From assembly GCA_039933635.1 (NCBI GenBank), contig JBDTNQ010000077.1, positions 1 to 21,770 on the forward strand: DNA of 21,770 nucleotides. The letters run 5' to 3'. A program made the translations under genes and the position numbers. Origin of the DNA: JBDTNQ01 sp039933635 (GTDB taxonomy: Bacteria; Acidobacteriota; Vicinamibacteria; Vicinamibacterales; SCN-69-37). Below the pieces are notes generated by a model that was given only the letters and a program-made list of their open reading frames with translations, did no database searches and was not told the origin of the DNA. Of the stretch, positions 9,201 through 15,929 are shown piece by piece (positions within the stretch are counted from its first letter, which is position 1; each line of letters begins with the position of its first letter).

Positions 9201-11829
9201 CGCCTATCCGTCCGGCCATCGTGAACGTGTCGGGACTGCCGGCCGCGGCAATCCACACGGGCGGCTCCGTCTGCCGAGGCGCCGGGTAGATGCGCACGTC
9301 GATCGGCTGGCCGCGACCGTTGGTGGCCGGAACCGATTCGCCGCGCCACAAGCGGCGGATGGTCTCGATGCCGCGCGCCATGATCTCGCGTCGATCCTCG
9401 TAGGCCTCCGGCATCAGCGCGAAGTCGTTCACGTGCCAGCCAGAGGCCACGGAGATTTCGACGCGACCGTTGGCGATGTTGTCGACCACCGCCCAGTCCT
9501 CCGCCACGCGGATGGGGTTGTGCAGCGGCAGTACCACGCTTCCGGCGCGAATCTGCAGGCGCGACGTGAGGGCGGCAAGCGCCGCGCTCGTGACGGCCGG
9601 ATTCGGATAGAGGCCGCCGAACTCGTGGAAGTGCCGCTCGGGCGTCCAGACGGCCGTGAACCCGTGTGCGTCGGCGTATTTCGCGCCCTCGAACAACAGG
9701 CGGTAACGGTTTCCGCCATCCTCACGCGCATCCGCGGAGAAGTAGAACAGCCCGAAGCCCATCGGGCGATCCCGCCCGATCGTCGCGGCAGCGGCCGTCT
9801 CCATGTCCTCCTGCAGCACGACGGTGAAACCACGCGAGAGCGTCCAGAACAGCTCGAGGACGGAGATGTCGAACGAGATGCTCGTGACCGCGAGCCACGT
9901 GCCGGGCGCCGTGAACTCGAGGCTGTCGTCCATGCCGGCGAAGAAGTTGGTGACGTTGCGGTGGCGCACCATCACACCCTTCGGGCGTCCGGTCGAACCC
10001 GACGTGAAGATGACGTAGGCGAGATCGTCGGCCGTAACACCACTCGACGGGTTCGGCGGCGCGGCGGCACCGGCGGGCGTCGCCAGATCCACGATCACCA
10101 CCGACGCGTTGTGGCGGGGCAGACGCGACTCGAGCGTCATCTGCGTCACGAGCACGCGCGTCGCGGTGTCCTCGACCATCCACGACAGGCGCTCCTGCGG
10201 AAAGGACGGATCGAGCGGCAGGTAGGCGGCGCCGGCCTTGTGGATCGCAATGAGGGCGATCACCATCTCCAGCGATCGCTCCACGAACACCCCGACCACA
10301 TCGCCCCGTCGCACGCCCAGGCCGTGCAGTTGTGCCGCCAGCCGGTTCGCACGCGCGTTCAGATCGGTGTAGGTGAGCGAGCGATCGCGGCACACGACGG
10401 CCACCGCATCTGGGGTGCGCGCTGTCTGCGCCTCGATGAGTTCGTGCACGCACGACGTGCGTTCGAATGGCCTGGCGGTCGCATTCCATGTGTCCAGCAG
10501 CAGGCCGCGTTCGAGCGTGGAGACGGTCGGCAGGGCGCCAATCCGCTGATCCGGCCGCTGCGCCATCGCCACGAGAACCGTCTCGAGCTGCGCCAGCCAG
10601 CGCTGGGCGACGTCGGGGCTGATCTGCCGGCCGTCGAAGGCCAGCTTCAGGACGCATGCGGGCTCGCCGTAGGCGAAGAGCGTCACCGGGAAGTTCGTCT
10701 GCTCGCGGAACACGACCTCGCGACGCGCCCAGGCGCCGCCCTGCTCGCGCAGGACCTCACCGATCAGGCGTGGTGTGAACACGATCAGGCTGTGGAACAG
10801 CGGCTGGCCTGCTGGCACCGCGCTCCACTTCTGCACATCCACCAGTGCGGTGTGCTCGAGGGGGCCAATCTGCCGCGCCTGTTCACGCAACGCGCGCAGC
10901 CAGTCGGTGACCGTCGCGTCCGGATCGATCGTCGCCCGCATGGGAACGGTGTTGATGAAGCTCCCGACGATCTCATCGGCGTGCTCGACGGTGTCTCGCC
11001 TTCCGGCCCGCGTCACGCCGAAGACGACATCGGACTCACCGCTCGCACGGCTGATGACCAGGGCCCATGCGGCCTGCACCAGCGTGTTGAGCGACACGCT
11101 CCGGCTGCTGGCGACGACGTTCAGGCGATCGGTGTCCTCGATCGACAGCCGGGCGGTCAGCTCACGAGGATCGATCGTCGCCGCGCCGGACTCGCCGCGC
11201 CGGAAGGGCAGAGGGGTCGGTGCCGCGATGCCGGAGAGGGCCTGGCGCCAGAAGGCTTCGGCGACCGGCTGCTGTTTCTGCCGGCGCCCATCGAGCCAGG
11301 TCGCAAACGGGGCGAAATCCCGCGCCGGAGGCAGGGGCGTGGCGTCAGCGCCGCGCGCCGCGTCGTACAACGCAAAGCCCTCGTTGATCAGCCGGACGTA
11401 CGACTGGCCGTCCGCGAGCATGTGGTGGAACGTCCACACGAACACCCACTCGTCATCGCCGAGCTGAAAGAGCGAGGCTCGCGCGAGCGGCGCTTCGGCG
11501 GGGTTGAATCCGCGCGCGCGGTCCGCCGCCAGGAACGTGTCGAGCTGCGTTTGACGAGCCGTGGCCGACAACCCGCGCCAGTCGGCCTGCGTCCACGGCA
11601 GGACGACCTCGGATTCGACGATGCGGCGGGGCGCGTCAAGGCCCTGCCACTCGAACCGGCTACGGAACACCTCGTGGCGCGACGTGAGCTGCTGCCACGC
11701 GGTGCGCAGCGCGCGCACCGCCACGGGCTCGTGCAGCGTGCAAATCATCTGCTCGATGTCCACCCCTGAGTCCGGAGACATCAGGTGGTGGAAGAGCATG
11801 CCTTGCTGAACCGGAGTAAGAGAAGTCAT
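6283..11829 (-). CDS. NRPS module C-A-PCP whose A domain contains a luciferase-like monooxygenase and an N-methyltransferase
   Basis: One-module NRPS of 1848 residues. C domain (~1-430) has an intact HHMLADG at 135-141. The A domain starts ~455 with A3 at 604-618 and A4 (FDIS) at 653-656. It is interrupted at ~688-1043 by a flavin-dependent luciferase-like monooxygenase of the type embedded in natural-product synthetases. It resumes with A5 (NMYGPTE, 1118-1124) and A8 (1228-1241). It is interrupted again by a SAM methyltransferase (VLEIGCGTG at 1345-1353; domain ~1270-1650) and ends with A9 and A10 (NGK, Lys1710). PCP carries Ser1767 in GANSLL. Pocket residues by motif alignment are D654, I655, L658, Q1068, L1094, G1096, M1119, V1127, W1128, K1710, near the glycine code DILQLGLIWK. 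Start: ATG 11829 overlaps the previous stop (TGATG) and has AAGGG five to six bases upstream; a 154-codon extension would overlap the preceding gene. No donor module for the C domain is visible. Confidence 0.95.
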   Translation of the reverse strand: MTSLTPVQQGMLFHHLMSPDSGVDIEQMICTLHEPVAVRALRTAWQQLTSRHEVFRSRFEWQGLDAPRRIVESEVVLPWTQADWRGLSATARQTQLDTFLAADRARGFNPAEAPLARASLFQLGDDEWVFVWTFHHMLADGQSYVRLINEGFALYDAARGADATPLPPARDFAPFATWLDGRRQKQQPVAEAFWRQALSGIAAPTPLPFRRGESGAATIDPRELTARLSIEDTDRLNVVASSRSVSLNTLVQAAWALVISRASGESDVVFGVTRAGRRDTVEHADEIVGSFINTVPMRATIDPDATVTDWLRALREQARQIGPLEHTALVDVQKWSAVPAGQPLFHSLIVFTPRLIGEVLREQGGAWARREVVFREQTNFPVTLFAYGEPACVLKLAFDGRQISPDVAQRWLAQLETVLVAMAQRPDQRIGALPTVSTLERGLLLDTWNATARPFERTSCVHELIEAQTARTPDAVAVVCRDRSLTYTDLNARANRLAAQLHGLGVRRGDVVGVFVERSLEMVIALIAIHKAGAAYLPLDPSFPQERLSWMVEDTATRVLVTQMTLESRLPRHNASVVIVDLATPAGAAAPPNPSSGVTADDLAYVIFTSGSTGRPKGVMVRHRNVTNFFAGMDDSLEFTAPGTWLAVTSISFDISVLELFWTLSRGFTVVLQEDMETAAAATIGRDRPMGFGLFYFSADAREDGGNRYRLLFEGAKYADAHGFTAVWTPERHFHEFGGLYPNPAVTSAALAALTSRLQIRAGSVVLPLHNPIRVAEDWAVVDNIANGRVEISVASGWHVNDFALMPEAYEDRREIMARGIETIRRLWRGESVPATNGRGQPIDVRIYPAPRQTEPPVWIAAAGSPDTFTMAGRIGARLLTNLLGQKVEEVAKKLQLYREAWKAAGHPGEGRVALMLHTFVGPDLDTVRETVRKPLIEYLKTSTELVKQARWEFPAFATPGKQKGPIDNSDLTDAEVDAMMEHAFERYFQTSGLFGTPESCLPMVNRLKAIGVDEIACLLDFGIATDTVLANLPHLNELRERSQAVTTAPVDDSIPAQIERHAITHLQGTPSLMRTILADPRGPDGLGRLHKLLVGGEPLPPALAGALLQSVKGDLLNMYGPTETTVWSSVARITDAADVTIGRPIANTQLYIVDRHGQPTPIGAAGELLIGGDGVTRGYWNRPDLTAERFIQNPCVATPDVVYRTGDLARYRDDGRIEFLGRLDHQVKLHGHRIELGEIEARLGSHAAVAQSVVDVRIDGGGEPRLVAYVVAKPDAPTSAATTWQSVWDDTYRHLAEQQPVVDPTFDISGWRSSFTGELIAESDMREWVDHTVDRILALKPSRVLEIGCGTGLLLYRVAPRVDHYTGIDFSAAAIARLRHDTAARGLTNVDVREGTADRLTRQPDLLPVDVVVINSVAQYFPDIEYLIRVIEQAVSRVKPGGAIFLGDIRSLPLLEAFHMAVALTQAPADMPARELRHRVRDRINHDAELVIAPAFFDALRSKVPSITHVTTQLKRGRGDNELVRFRCDVVLRVGGGGAPKPDAERSGASATLDAIRQVVPEGTGIRVRGLVNPRIVREIEAARLLASETCPDTVGDLRQVLDRGRSGVEPEDAIGAAAGWDVELSFTPDGAPDRYDVIVRAKDARRSVDADPMPSTVRPWHEYVHQGRGDTGHLVQALKEHLRAELPPYMLPGAFVVLDALPLTPNGKVDRKALPEPDRQRQEVAAQYVAPADDVERLIAETWQDLLALERVSTHDNFFDIGANSLLMVQAHSALRQKLGRPLSLVDLFRFPTVQTLAAHLNQTGEPADSAVLAASEARAHSRVDALSKRRQARQAGRPVTPVEGR

Positions 11830-12515
11830 CAACCCTTCAGACCCATCGCCCACTGACGCGCCGCCGTGGCCTCGCCGGCGCTCAGACCGCTGGCAATCGC
11901 ACGATCTAGTGCTGAGCGAGCCTTGTCCGTTTCGCCCGACCCGGCGTACGCCGCACCAAGGTGATAGAGGTAACTGGCGTTCTTGGGATCGGCGCGGGCG
12001 CCCTGCTCGGTGTAGATCCAGGCCAGGTTGTTGGCAGCGACGGCGGCCCGAGGGTCCAGTTGTACGACCTGCTCGAACTTGGTCTGCGCTTCCTTGGTGC
12101 GGTTCTGCATCTGGAGCAGTACGCCCACAACGGTATTGATCGCGACCGACTTCGGCTGGCGCCCGGCAAGCATTTGGAACTGCTGCGTGGCTGGCGGCAG
12201 CGTGTTCGTGGTGACCACCGGAGCGGCGACGCGTGTCAGGAACAGCTCCGCGCCAAGTGGCCCAGCGACGAGCAGGGCGAGCCCGCAGCACACCAGGCCG
12301 AGCCCCAAGGCGGACGGCTGTGAATGCAGCTCACGCAGGCGCTGGCGGCGTTCCCACGCGAAGTAGATCGCGAAGGGAAGAATGATGAAGCCGAGTGAGT
12401 CGTTCTCGTCGTGAATCCAGTCCTGCACCAGCCTCAAGAAGACCGGTCCGAACACCGCCAGAAAGCTTGCTCCCGCGATGCTGCCTGCCACGACTCTCGC
12501 CCTTGTTCCCGACAT
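11829..12515 (-). CDS. Exosortase N-terminal fragment fused to shortened TPR protein
   Basis: Protein of 228 residues from the ATG at 12515 (a GTG at 12569 would add 18 residues). Residues 1-96 resemble the N-terminus of an EpsH-type exosortase: hydrophobic segments at ~8-30, 41-54 and 69-87, and the family-like stretches DSLGFIILPF and GPLGAELFLTR. The rest of an exosortase, including its catalytic Cys/Arg/His region, is absent. From ~100 the sequence changes to TPR repeats of the PEP-CTERM-associated style (LDPRAAVAANNLAWIY at 153-168, YLYHLGAAYAGSGETDKAR at 182-200). The step from TEQGA to RADPKNA near residue 172 appears to skip roughly 50 residues that such proteins usually have. It is probably a deletion-fusion relic, yet the frame is intact and the stop overlaps the NRPS start. 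It cannot be an active exosortase; a membrane-anchored TPR scaffold remains possible. Confidence 0.75.
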   Translation of the reverse strand: MSGTRARVVAGSIAGASFLAVFGPVFLRLVQDWIHDENDSLGFIILPFAIYFAWERRQRLRELHSQPSALGLGLVCCGLALLVAGPLGAELFLTRVAAPVVTTNTLPPATQQFQMLAGRQPKSVAINTVVGVLLQMQNRTKEAQTKFEQVVQLDPRAAVAANNLAWIYTEQGARADPKNASYLYHLGAAYAGSGETDKARSALDRAIASGLSAGEATAARQWAMGLKG

Positions 12516-12602
12516 CGCGTAACCGTCTATTCGGTAGCAAACGCCTCGCCTGCAGTTTGGAGCGCACACCTCTTCGCTAAATATCTGAGGAAATGAGCTT
12601 TA

Positions 12603-12621
12603 GCCTCCACCCAAGGGAGGC
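12603..12621. repeat. Short inverted repeat in the NRPS operon leader
   Basis: GCCTCC at 12603-12608 is followed after seven bases by GGAGGC at 12616-12621. It lies between the candidate promoter and the first gene of the NRPS-PKS operon, so it would sit in the 5' leader. Neither strand has a T-run after it, so it is not a standard terminator. It could be an operator half-site pair, an mRNA hairpin or chance in GC-rich DNA. Confidence 0.3.
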
Positions 12622-12635
12622 GCCGACCTGGGCAT

Positions 12636-12664
12636 CTGACAAAGTCTGTCGGGGCGCTGACAAA
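12636..12664. promoter_or_regulatory. Paired CTGACAAA direct repeats, possible operator
   Basis: The octamer CTGACAAA occurs at 12636-12643 and again at 12657-12664, a 21-bp period that would put both copies on the same face of the helix. The first copy is also part of a GACA-AAGTC-TGTC dyad (12638-12650). The pair lies 20 to 48 bp downstream of the candidate -10 box of the NRPS-PKS operon. This fits a repressor site but rests on pattern alone. Confidence 0.3.
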
Positions 12665-12683
12665 AAACAGCAGTTCGAGACCA

Positions 12684-12711
12684 AATCTATTGTGCGCTTG
12701 AACGTAGTCAA
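12684..12711 (-). promoter_or_regulatory. Candidate sigma-70 promoter for the NRPS-PKS operon
   Basis: On the minus strand, TTGACT (12711-12706) is followed after 16 bases by TAGATT (12689-12684), a five-of-six -35 box and four-of-six -10 box. It lies just past the probable terminator of the preceding gene and about 170 bp upstream of the first start codon at 12515. That position fits the transcription start of the three-gene operon. The -10 match is weak and sigma factor preferences of this organism are unknown. Confidence 0.4.
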
Positions 12712-12716
12712 AGGGC

Positions 12717-12750
12717 CAAAAACTTAGGGCGGCAGATTGAAATTGCCCCC
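12717..12750 (-). terminator. Probable intrinsic terminator after the DUF218 gene
   Basis: Just past the stop at 12755, the minus strand can form a GC-rich hairpin. GGG (12750-12748) plus GGCA (12747-12744) pairs with TGCC (12734-12731) plus CCC (12729-12727), with one bulged base at 12730 and a nine-base loop. Four bases later comes TTTTT (12722-12718). Stem, loop and T-run fit a rho-independent terminator, although the bulge and the four-base gap make it imperfect. It would separate the DUF218 gene from the NRPS-PKS operon. Confidence 0.5.
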
Positions 12751-12754
12751 GGGT

Positions 12755-13441
12755 TCACCCGCCGTAGTAGCTCAACGCCGCCACTTCGTACAGGGCGTCT
12801 CTGGTGGTGGCCAAGGCAGCCAGCGACGGCACGATGCGCCGGACGCCGCGCTGGGGTAAGTCGGCGTCGAGCGGCGCGGACAGGACGGTCAGGTTCAGTC
12901 CCGCGTCGTGCAGCAGGGCCTTCACACGGGGCGCCTGAAGGCAGGACGCGAGGATCGCTGTGGGGCCCGACGACTCGCCGCGCCACAACTCTTTGACTCG
13001 TTCCACCTGGCTGCTCGTATTCCAGCTCGTCGCATCATGGTGCAGCCGTTCGCGAGGGATCGGCATCAGGAGCAGATCCTTGTAGACGGACAGTCGGCCA
13101 AGCAACACCACCTCTCGAGGCTGGGCGAGGTCGTAGATGCGTTGCGTTTCGCGAAGCCGGCCCCACCGGTTGTCGCCGTCGAAGATGAACAACGTCTCGA
13201 TGTTACGAATGTCGACGTCTCTTACGGGCTCGGCGGGCGGAAGTCTTGCGGCGGTCCATTGTGCGACAAGGGGAGTGGCCATCACCAGGTAGCTGATGGC
13301 TACGAGGGCCAACCCAATGAACCCGACGCTCCGCCTGCGTGGGAAGGCGACCACCCAGATGAGGCCGATCGTAATGAGGATGCCGAGCAGGCGGAGGGAT
13401 CCGGGACCGCCCGTGAGCTTCGCAAAGGCCACGAGGCGCAT
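12755..13441 (-). CDS. Membrane-anchored DUF218 (YdcF/ElyC-like) protein
   Basis: Protein of 228 residues with two hydrophobic segments at ~14-33 and 39-60, followed by a domain at ~80-225 with the DUF218 pattern. This includes the opening beta strand ETLFIFDGDNRWGRLRET (82-99), VVLLG (111-115), the ATSWNTSSQVE stretch (137-147), AILASCLQAPRVKALLHDAG (162-181) and a closing region ending DALYEVAALSYYGG. In related proteins this domain is linked to envelope and peptidoglycan or polysaccharide carrier functions, but the reaction is not known for this branch. The ATG at 13441 is used; a GTG at 13486 would add 15 residues. The first glycine-rich turn reads FDGDNR instead of the common LGGG type, so the match is to a divergent member. 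It sits between an unknown gene and a probable terminator. Confidence 0.7.
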   Translation of the reverse strand: MRLVAFAKLTGGPGSLRLLGILITIGLIWVVAFPRRRSVGFIGLALVAISYLVMATPLVAQWTAARLPPAEPVRDVDIRNIETLFIFDGDNRWGRLRETQRIYDLAQPREVVLLGRLSVYKDLLLMPIPRERLHHDATSWNTSSQVERVKELWRGESSGPTAILASCLQAPRVKALLHDAGLNLTVLSAPLDADLPQRGVRRIVPSLAALATTRDALYEVAALSYYGG

Positions 13442-13561
13442 CACGGACTCAATATTACCGGCCGGACGCGCGAATCGGTCCGACACTTTGGTGCGTCGGA
13501 CCAGACTTGTCCGCTAATGGGTTGACTATGTTCTGCTTAAGCGCGATCTGCGGCCAACCCG

Positions 13562-13906
13562 TCAGGCGATATCGATGATTTCGCCGGACGAGGAAGGATG
13601 CGCGAGCCAGGTGAGAAGTCGTGGGATGAGCTGCCGGATGTCCGTGCCCGACGCCACGCGGAGGGTGACCATGAATTGCTGGTTACTTTGCAGGGACAGT
13701 TGCACGTACCGGCAGCCGCCGAGCGCGCACACGCTGAAGACTTCCACGATCCACTTCTTGCCGAGGACGATGAGCTCGCGTCCATCCAGGGCGGCAAACA
13801 GGCTCTCCGATTCACCGGGGACCGGTTCCACGTGTGTGGGTCGTGCCTGAGCGGGCGCAGCCTGGGCTGGCCCGAAGCCGGGTCGTGCGACGACATGGAG
13901 GCTCAT
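13562..13906 (-). CDS. Small hypothetical protein
   Basis: Protein of 114 residues that I do not recognise. The first ~35 residues are rich in Ala, Pro and Gln and look disordered. Residues ~36-114 look folded, with alternating hydrophobic strands (RELIVLGKKWIVEVFSV), two cysteines in CALGGC (60-65) and a helix-like LIPRLLTWL near the end. There is no signal peptide or membrane segment. The ATG at 13906 was chosen because the longer frame, up to 14131, runs back into the acyltransferase gene and has low-complexity, non-protein-like composition. No clear ribosome binding site precedes 13906. A perfect TTGACA lies on the same strand at 14025-14020, but no well-spaced -10 box follows, so a separate promoter is uncertain. 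Confidence 0.55.
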   Translation of the reverse strand: MSLHVVARPGFGPAQAAPAQARPTHVEPVPGESESLFAALDGRELIVLGKKWIVEVFSVCALGGCRYVQLSLQSNQQFMVTLRVASGTDIRQLIPRLLTWLAHPSSSGEIIDIA

Positions 13907-14051
13907 GCGGGGGAAGTTCTGCAAGTTACCGGCCAGTTTCACCCGTGGCGTCAGAAAGTGCGAATCGTCTACCCGGGCCCAACGCCCGCCGAAATTTTGA
14001 CGTTCGCGAATCCCTCCCGTGTCAAGAAGTCGGGTCCCGGAGCAAGAACGT

Positions 14052-15929
14052 TCAAAACGGCAGTGTCCCGGCCCGTGAGAGGCGCGCTCCCAGGTAGCGG
14101 GCGCCAGGCGGGGTGAGATGGGACGCGTCAAAGAAGATGATGTCGCTGGTATCCGTCAGCACCCGGCAGGAGTCGGAGGACGGGCACACCTGTGACATCA
14201 GATCGATGAACACGAAGTTCTCGCGCAGCTGTCGGATGGCCGCGTTGGCCTCCCACGAGATGGGATTCTTGTGGCTCGCCGAATACGTCTCGATGTCAGG
14301 AGTCATGCCGTGTTGCAGCAGGATGTCCGGCCCGCTCTCCCCCTGTGACTTCCGGCCCACCACGAACACCTGTCGCGCCCCGCGGGCGTGCAGCGTGGCC
14401 ACTGCGCGCCCGATCACGGGGATGCCCCGCTGATCCCAGTTGAAGGCCAGAATGACTTCGTCCACGGCCGACAGATCAGTGCGCCGCCGCAACTCATCGG
14501 AGGCCGTCTCGCAGCTGGCCCGATCCTCACGGCTCAGTCGCTCGAACTGTTCCGGCTCCATCGCGATCAGGGATTGGCATTCCATGTCGACTTCGAGCGT
14601 CGTGAGATCGACACGGTCGAGATGGCCGCTTTCGGCCAGGACGTTGAAGAAATCCGCCGCCTGGCTGTCGCCCACCAGCCAGACCTTCCGGCCGGGTACA
14701 CGGCCGAAGGGCCGCTCGAACCTCCGGAACCCAGTCCATGTGTACGCCTTGTCGTAGGCAATCGCATCGGTGCGAATCTGCCGCCGTATGACCTCAGGAA
14801 AACGCCAGAGCCAGCCCCCCGTCGCCCACATGTGCAGTCCGACACCCAGCACCAGCACCAGCGCCGCTACCCCACGAACGACGAAACCCTGGTTCGAGAA
14901 CCGCACTCGCGGCCCGTTCATGCGGCGAAGCGGTGACTCGATGAATGTGTAGGTCACGGTGGCCGTGGCGATGGCCGTGACGACAAGCGTCCATTGCTGC
15001 AGGCGCGTGAACTCATCGACCCGCGCGTGCCGTGCGAACACGATCAGCGGCCAGTGGACCAGATACAGCGAATAGCTGATGAGACCAACGCCGACTGCCA
15101 GGCGATTGCGCAAGAGAACTCCGGCGTAGCGTGCGGTGCCGCAATACAGCACGAGCGCGGTTCCGACCGACGGCGCCAGCAGGGGCAGACGATCGACCGC
15201 GGCCGGGTGAATGTTGAGCGCAGACGACACGATCAACGTGAGCCCCGTCACGCATCCGATTTCGGCGAGGCCGTTCGTGGCCGGCGTGCGTTCGGGCAAC
15301 CAGACGATCAGCGCGCCGATGGCAAATTCCCAGGCACGGAATGGCGCGAGGTAGAACACAGCGGACGGCGATGACGCGAAAGTGAGCGACAGCGCCAGAC
15401 TCAGCGCGCCGATCGACGCCACGAGGAGCGGGGCGGCGATTCGCGGGAGGCGCCGAAGGCTGAAGACCAGAATGGCGGGCCAGAAGACGTAGAACTGCTC
15501 TTCAACGCTCAGAGACCAGGTGTGGAGCAGGGGCTTGAGGATCGCGCTCGTGTCGAAGTAGCCGGCCTGCCGATAGAAGAAGAAGTTAGATGCCGACACG
15601 GCGGCGGCGACGGCCGACGCCCCGAATTCCTTCAGCAACAGCGGGGACAGGACGACGGCTGCGGCGACCGTCGTCGCGATCAATGTCACGAGCAGCATGG
15701 GCAGCAGCCGCCGCGCGCGCCGGAGATAGAACGTACCGAAGCTGAAGGTTCCCGCGTCGACCTGATCCCTGATGAGACGCGTGATCAGGAACCCGCTGAT
15801 CACGAAGAAGACGTCGACGCCGACGTATCCTCCGGCGAACGCCTTGAAGCCGGCGTGGTACCAGATGACGCTGAGGACGGCCACGGCGCGGAGGCCGTCG
15901 ATGTCTGGTCGGTATCGGGTCTGAGCCAC
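14052..15929 (-). CDS. Acyltransferase-3 / SGNH-domain membrane O-acyltransferase
   Basis: Protein of 625 residues. The N-terminal ~370 residues form an acyltransferase-3 (OafA-like) membrane domain. It opens with RPDIDGLRAVAVL and contains the R-x10-H pair Arg14/His25, the stretch GVDVFFVISGFLITRLI, HTWSLSVEEQFYVFWP, and about ten hydrophobic segments. The C-terminal part (~410-625) is an SGNH-hydrolase-like periplasmic domain with GDSQ (Ser422) and a DxxH pair, Asp601/His604. This two-domain form typically moves acetyl or other acyl groups across the membrane onto lipopolysaccharide, exopolysaccharide or peptidoglycan sugars. Start is GTG at 15929, supported by AGAGG nine bases upstream (15943-15939) and by the family N-terminus beginning a few residues later. 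It diverges from the glycan operon, so the polymer made there is its likely substrate; an action on the NRPS-PKS product cannot be excluded. Confidence 0.9.
   Translation of the reverse strand: MAQTRYRPDIDGLRAVAVLSVIWYHAGFKAFAGGYVGVDVFFVISGFLITRLIRDQVDAGTFSFGTFYLRRARRLLPMLLVTLIATTVAAAVVLSPLLLKEFGASAVAAAVSASNFFFYRQAGYFDTSAILKPLLHTWSLSVEEQFYVFWPAILVFSLRRLPRIAAPLLVASIGALSLALSLTFASSPSAVFYLAPFRAWEFAIGALIVWLPERTPATNGLAEIGCVTGLTLIVSSALNIHPAAVDRLPLLAPSVGTALVLYCGTARYAGVLLRNRLAVGVGLISYSLYLVHWPLIVFARHARVDEFTRLQQWTLVVTAIATATVTYTFIESPLRRMNGPRVRFSNQGFVVRGVAALVLVLGVGLHMWATGGWLWRFPEVIRRQIRTDAIAYDKAYTWTGFRRFERPFGRVPGRKVWLVGDSQAADFFNVLAESGHLDRVDLTTLEVDMECQSLIAMEPEQFERLSREDRASCETASDELRRRTDLSAVDEVILAFNWDQRGIPVIGRAVATLHARGARQVFVVGRKSQGESGPDILLQHGMTPDIETYSASHKNPISWEANAAIRQLRENFVFIDLMSQVCPSSDSCRVLTDTSDIIFFDASHLTPPGARYLGARLSRAGTLPF

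Noticed and set aside
8632..11769. 1045-codon open frame on the plus strand
   Set aside because: It is the exact codon-aligned complement of the NRPS. The NRPS simply uses no TTA, CTA or TCA codons there, normal for GC-rich genes. Its translation is Arg/His/Glu-rich with no recognisable domain, while the opposite strand shows intact NRPS motifs.
6283..11829. Terminal-amide formation as in myxothiazol biosynthesis
   Set aside because: That chemistry ends the chain, but here a coupled PKS module with a thioesterase follows, so the monooxygenase probably serves another oxidation.
11830..12291. 154-codon N-terminal extension of the NRPS
   Set aside because: It would overlap the exosortase-TPR gene fully, reads as Arg/Gly-rich nonsense, and the C domain begins right after the ATG at 11829 that overlaps the previous stop.
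12603..12621. Hairpin as an intrinsic terminator
   Set aside because: No run of T follows on either strand, and it lies in the leader of the operon it would stop.
13907..14131. 75-codon extension of the small hypothetical gene
   Set aside because: It runs into the 3' end of the acyltransferase gene and lacks protein-like composition; the ATG at 13906 gives a cleaner start.
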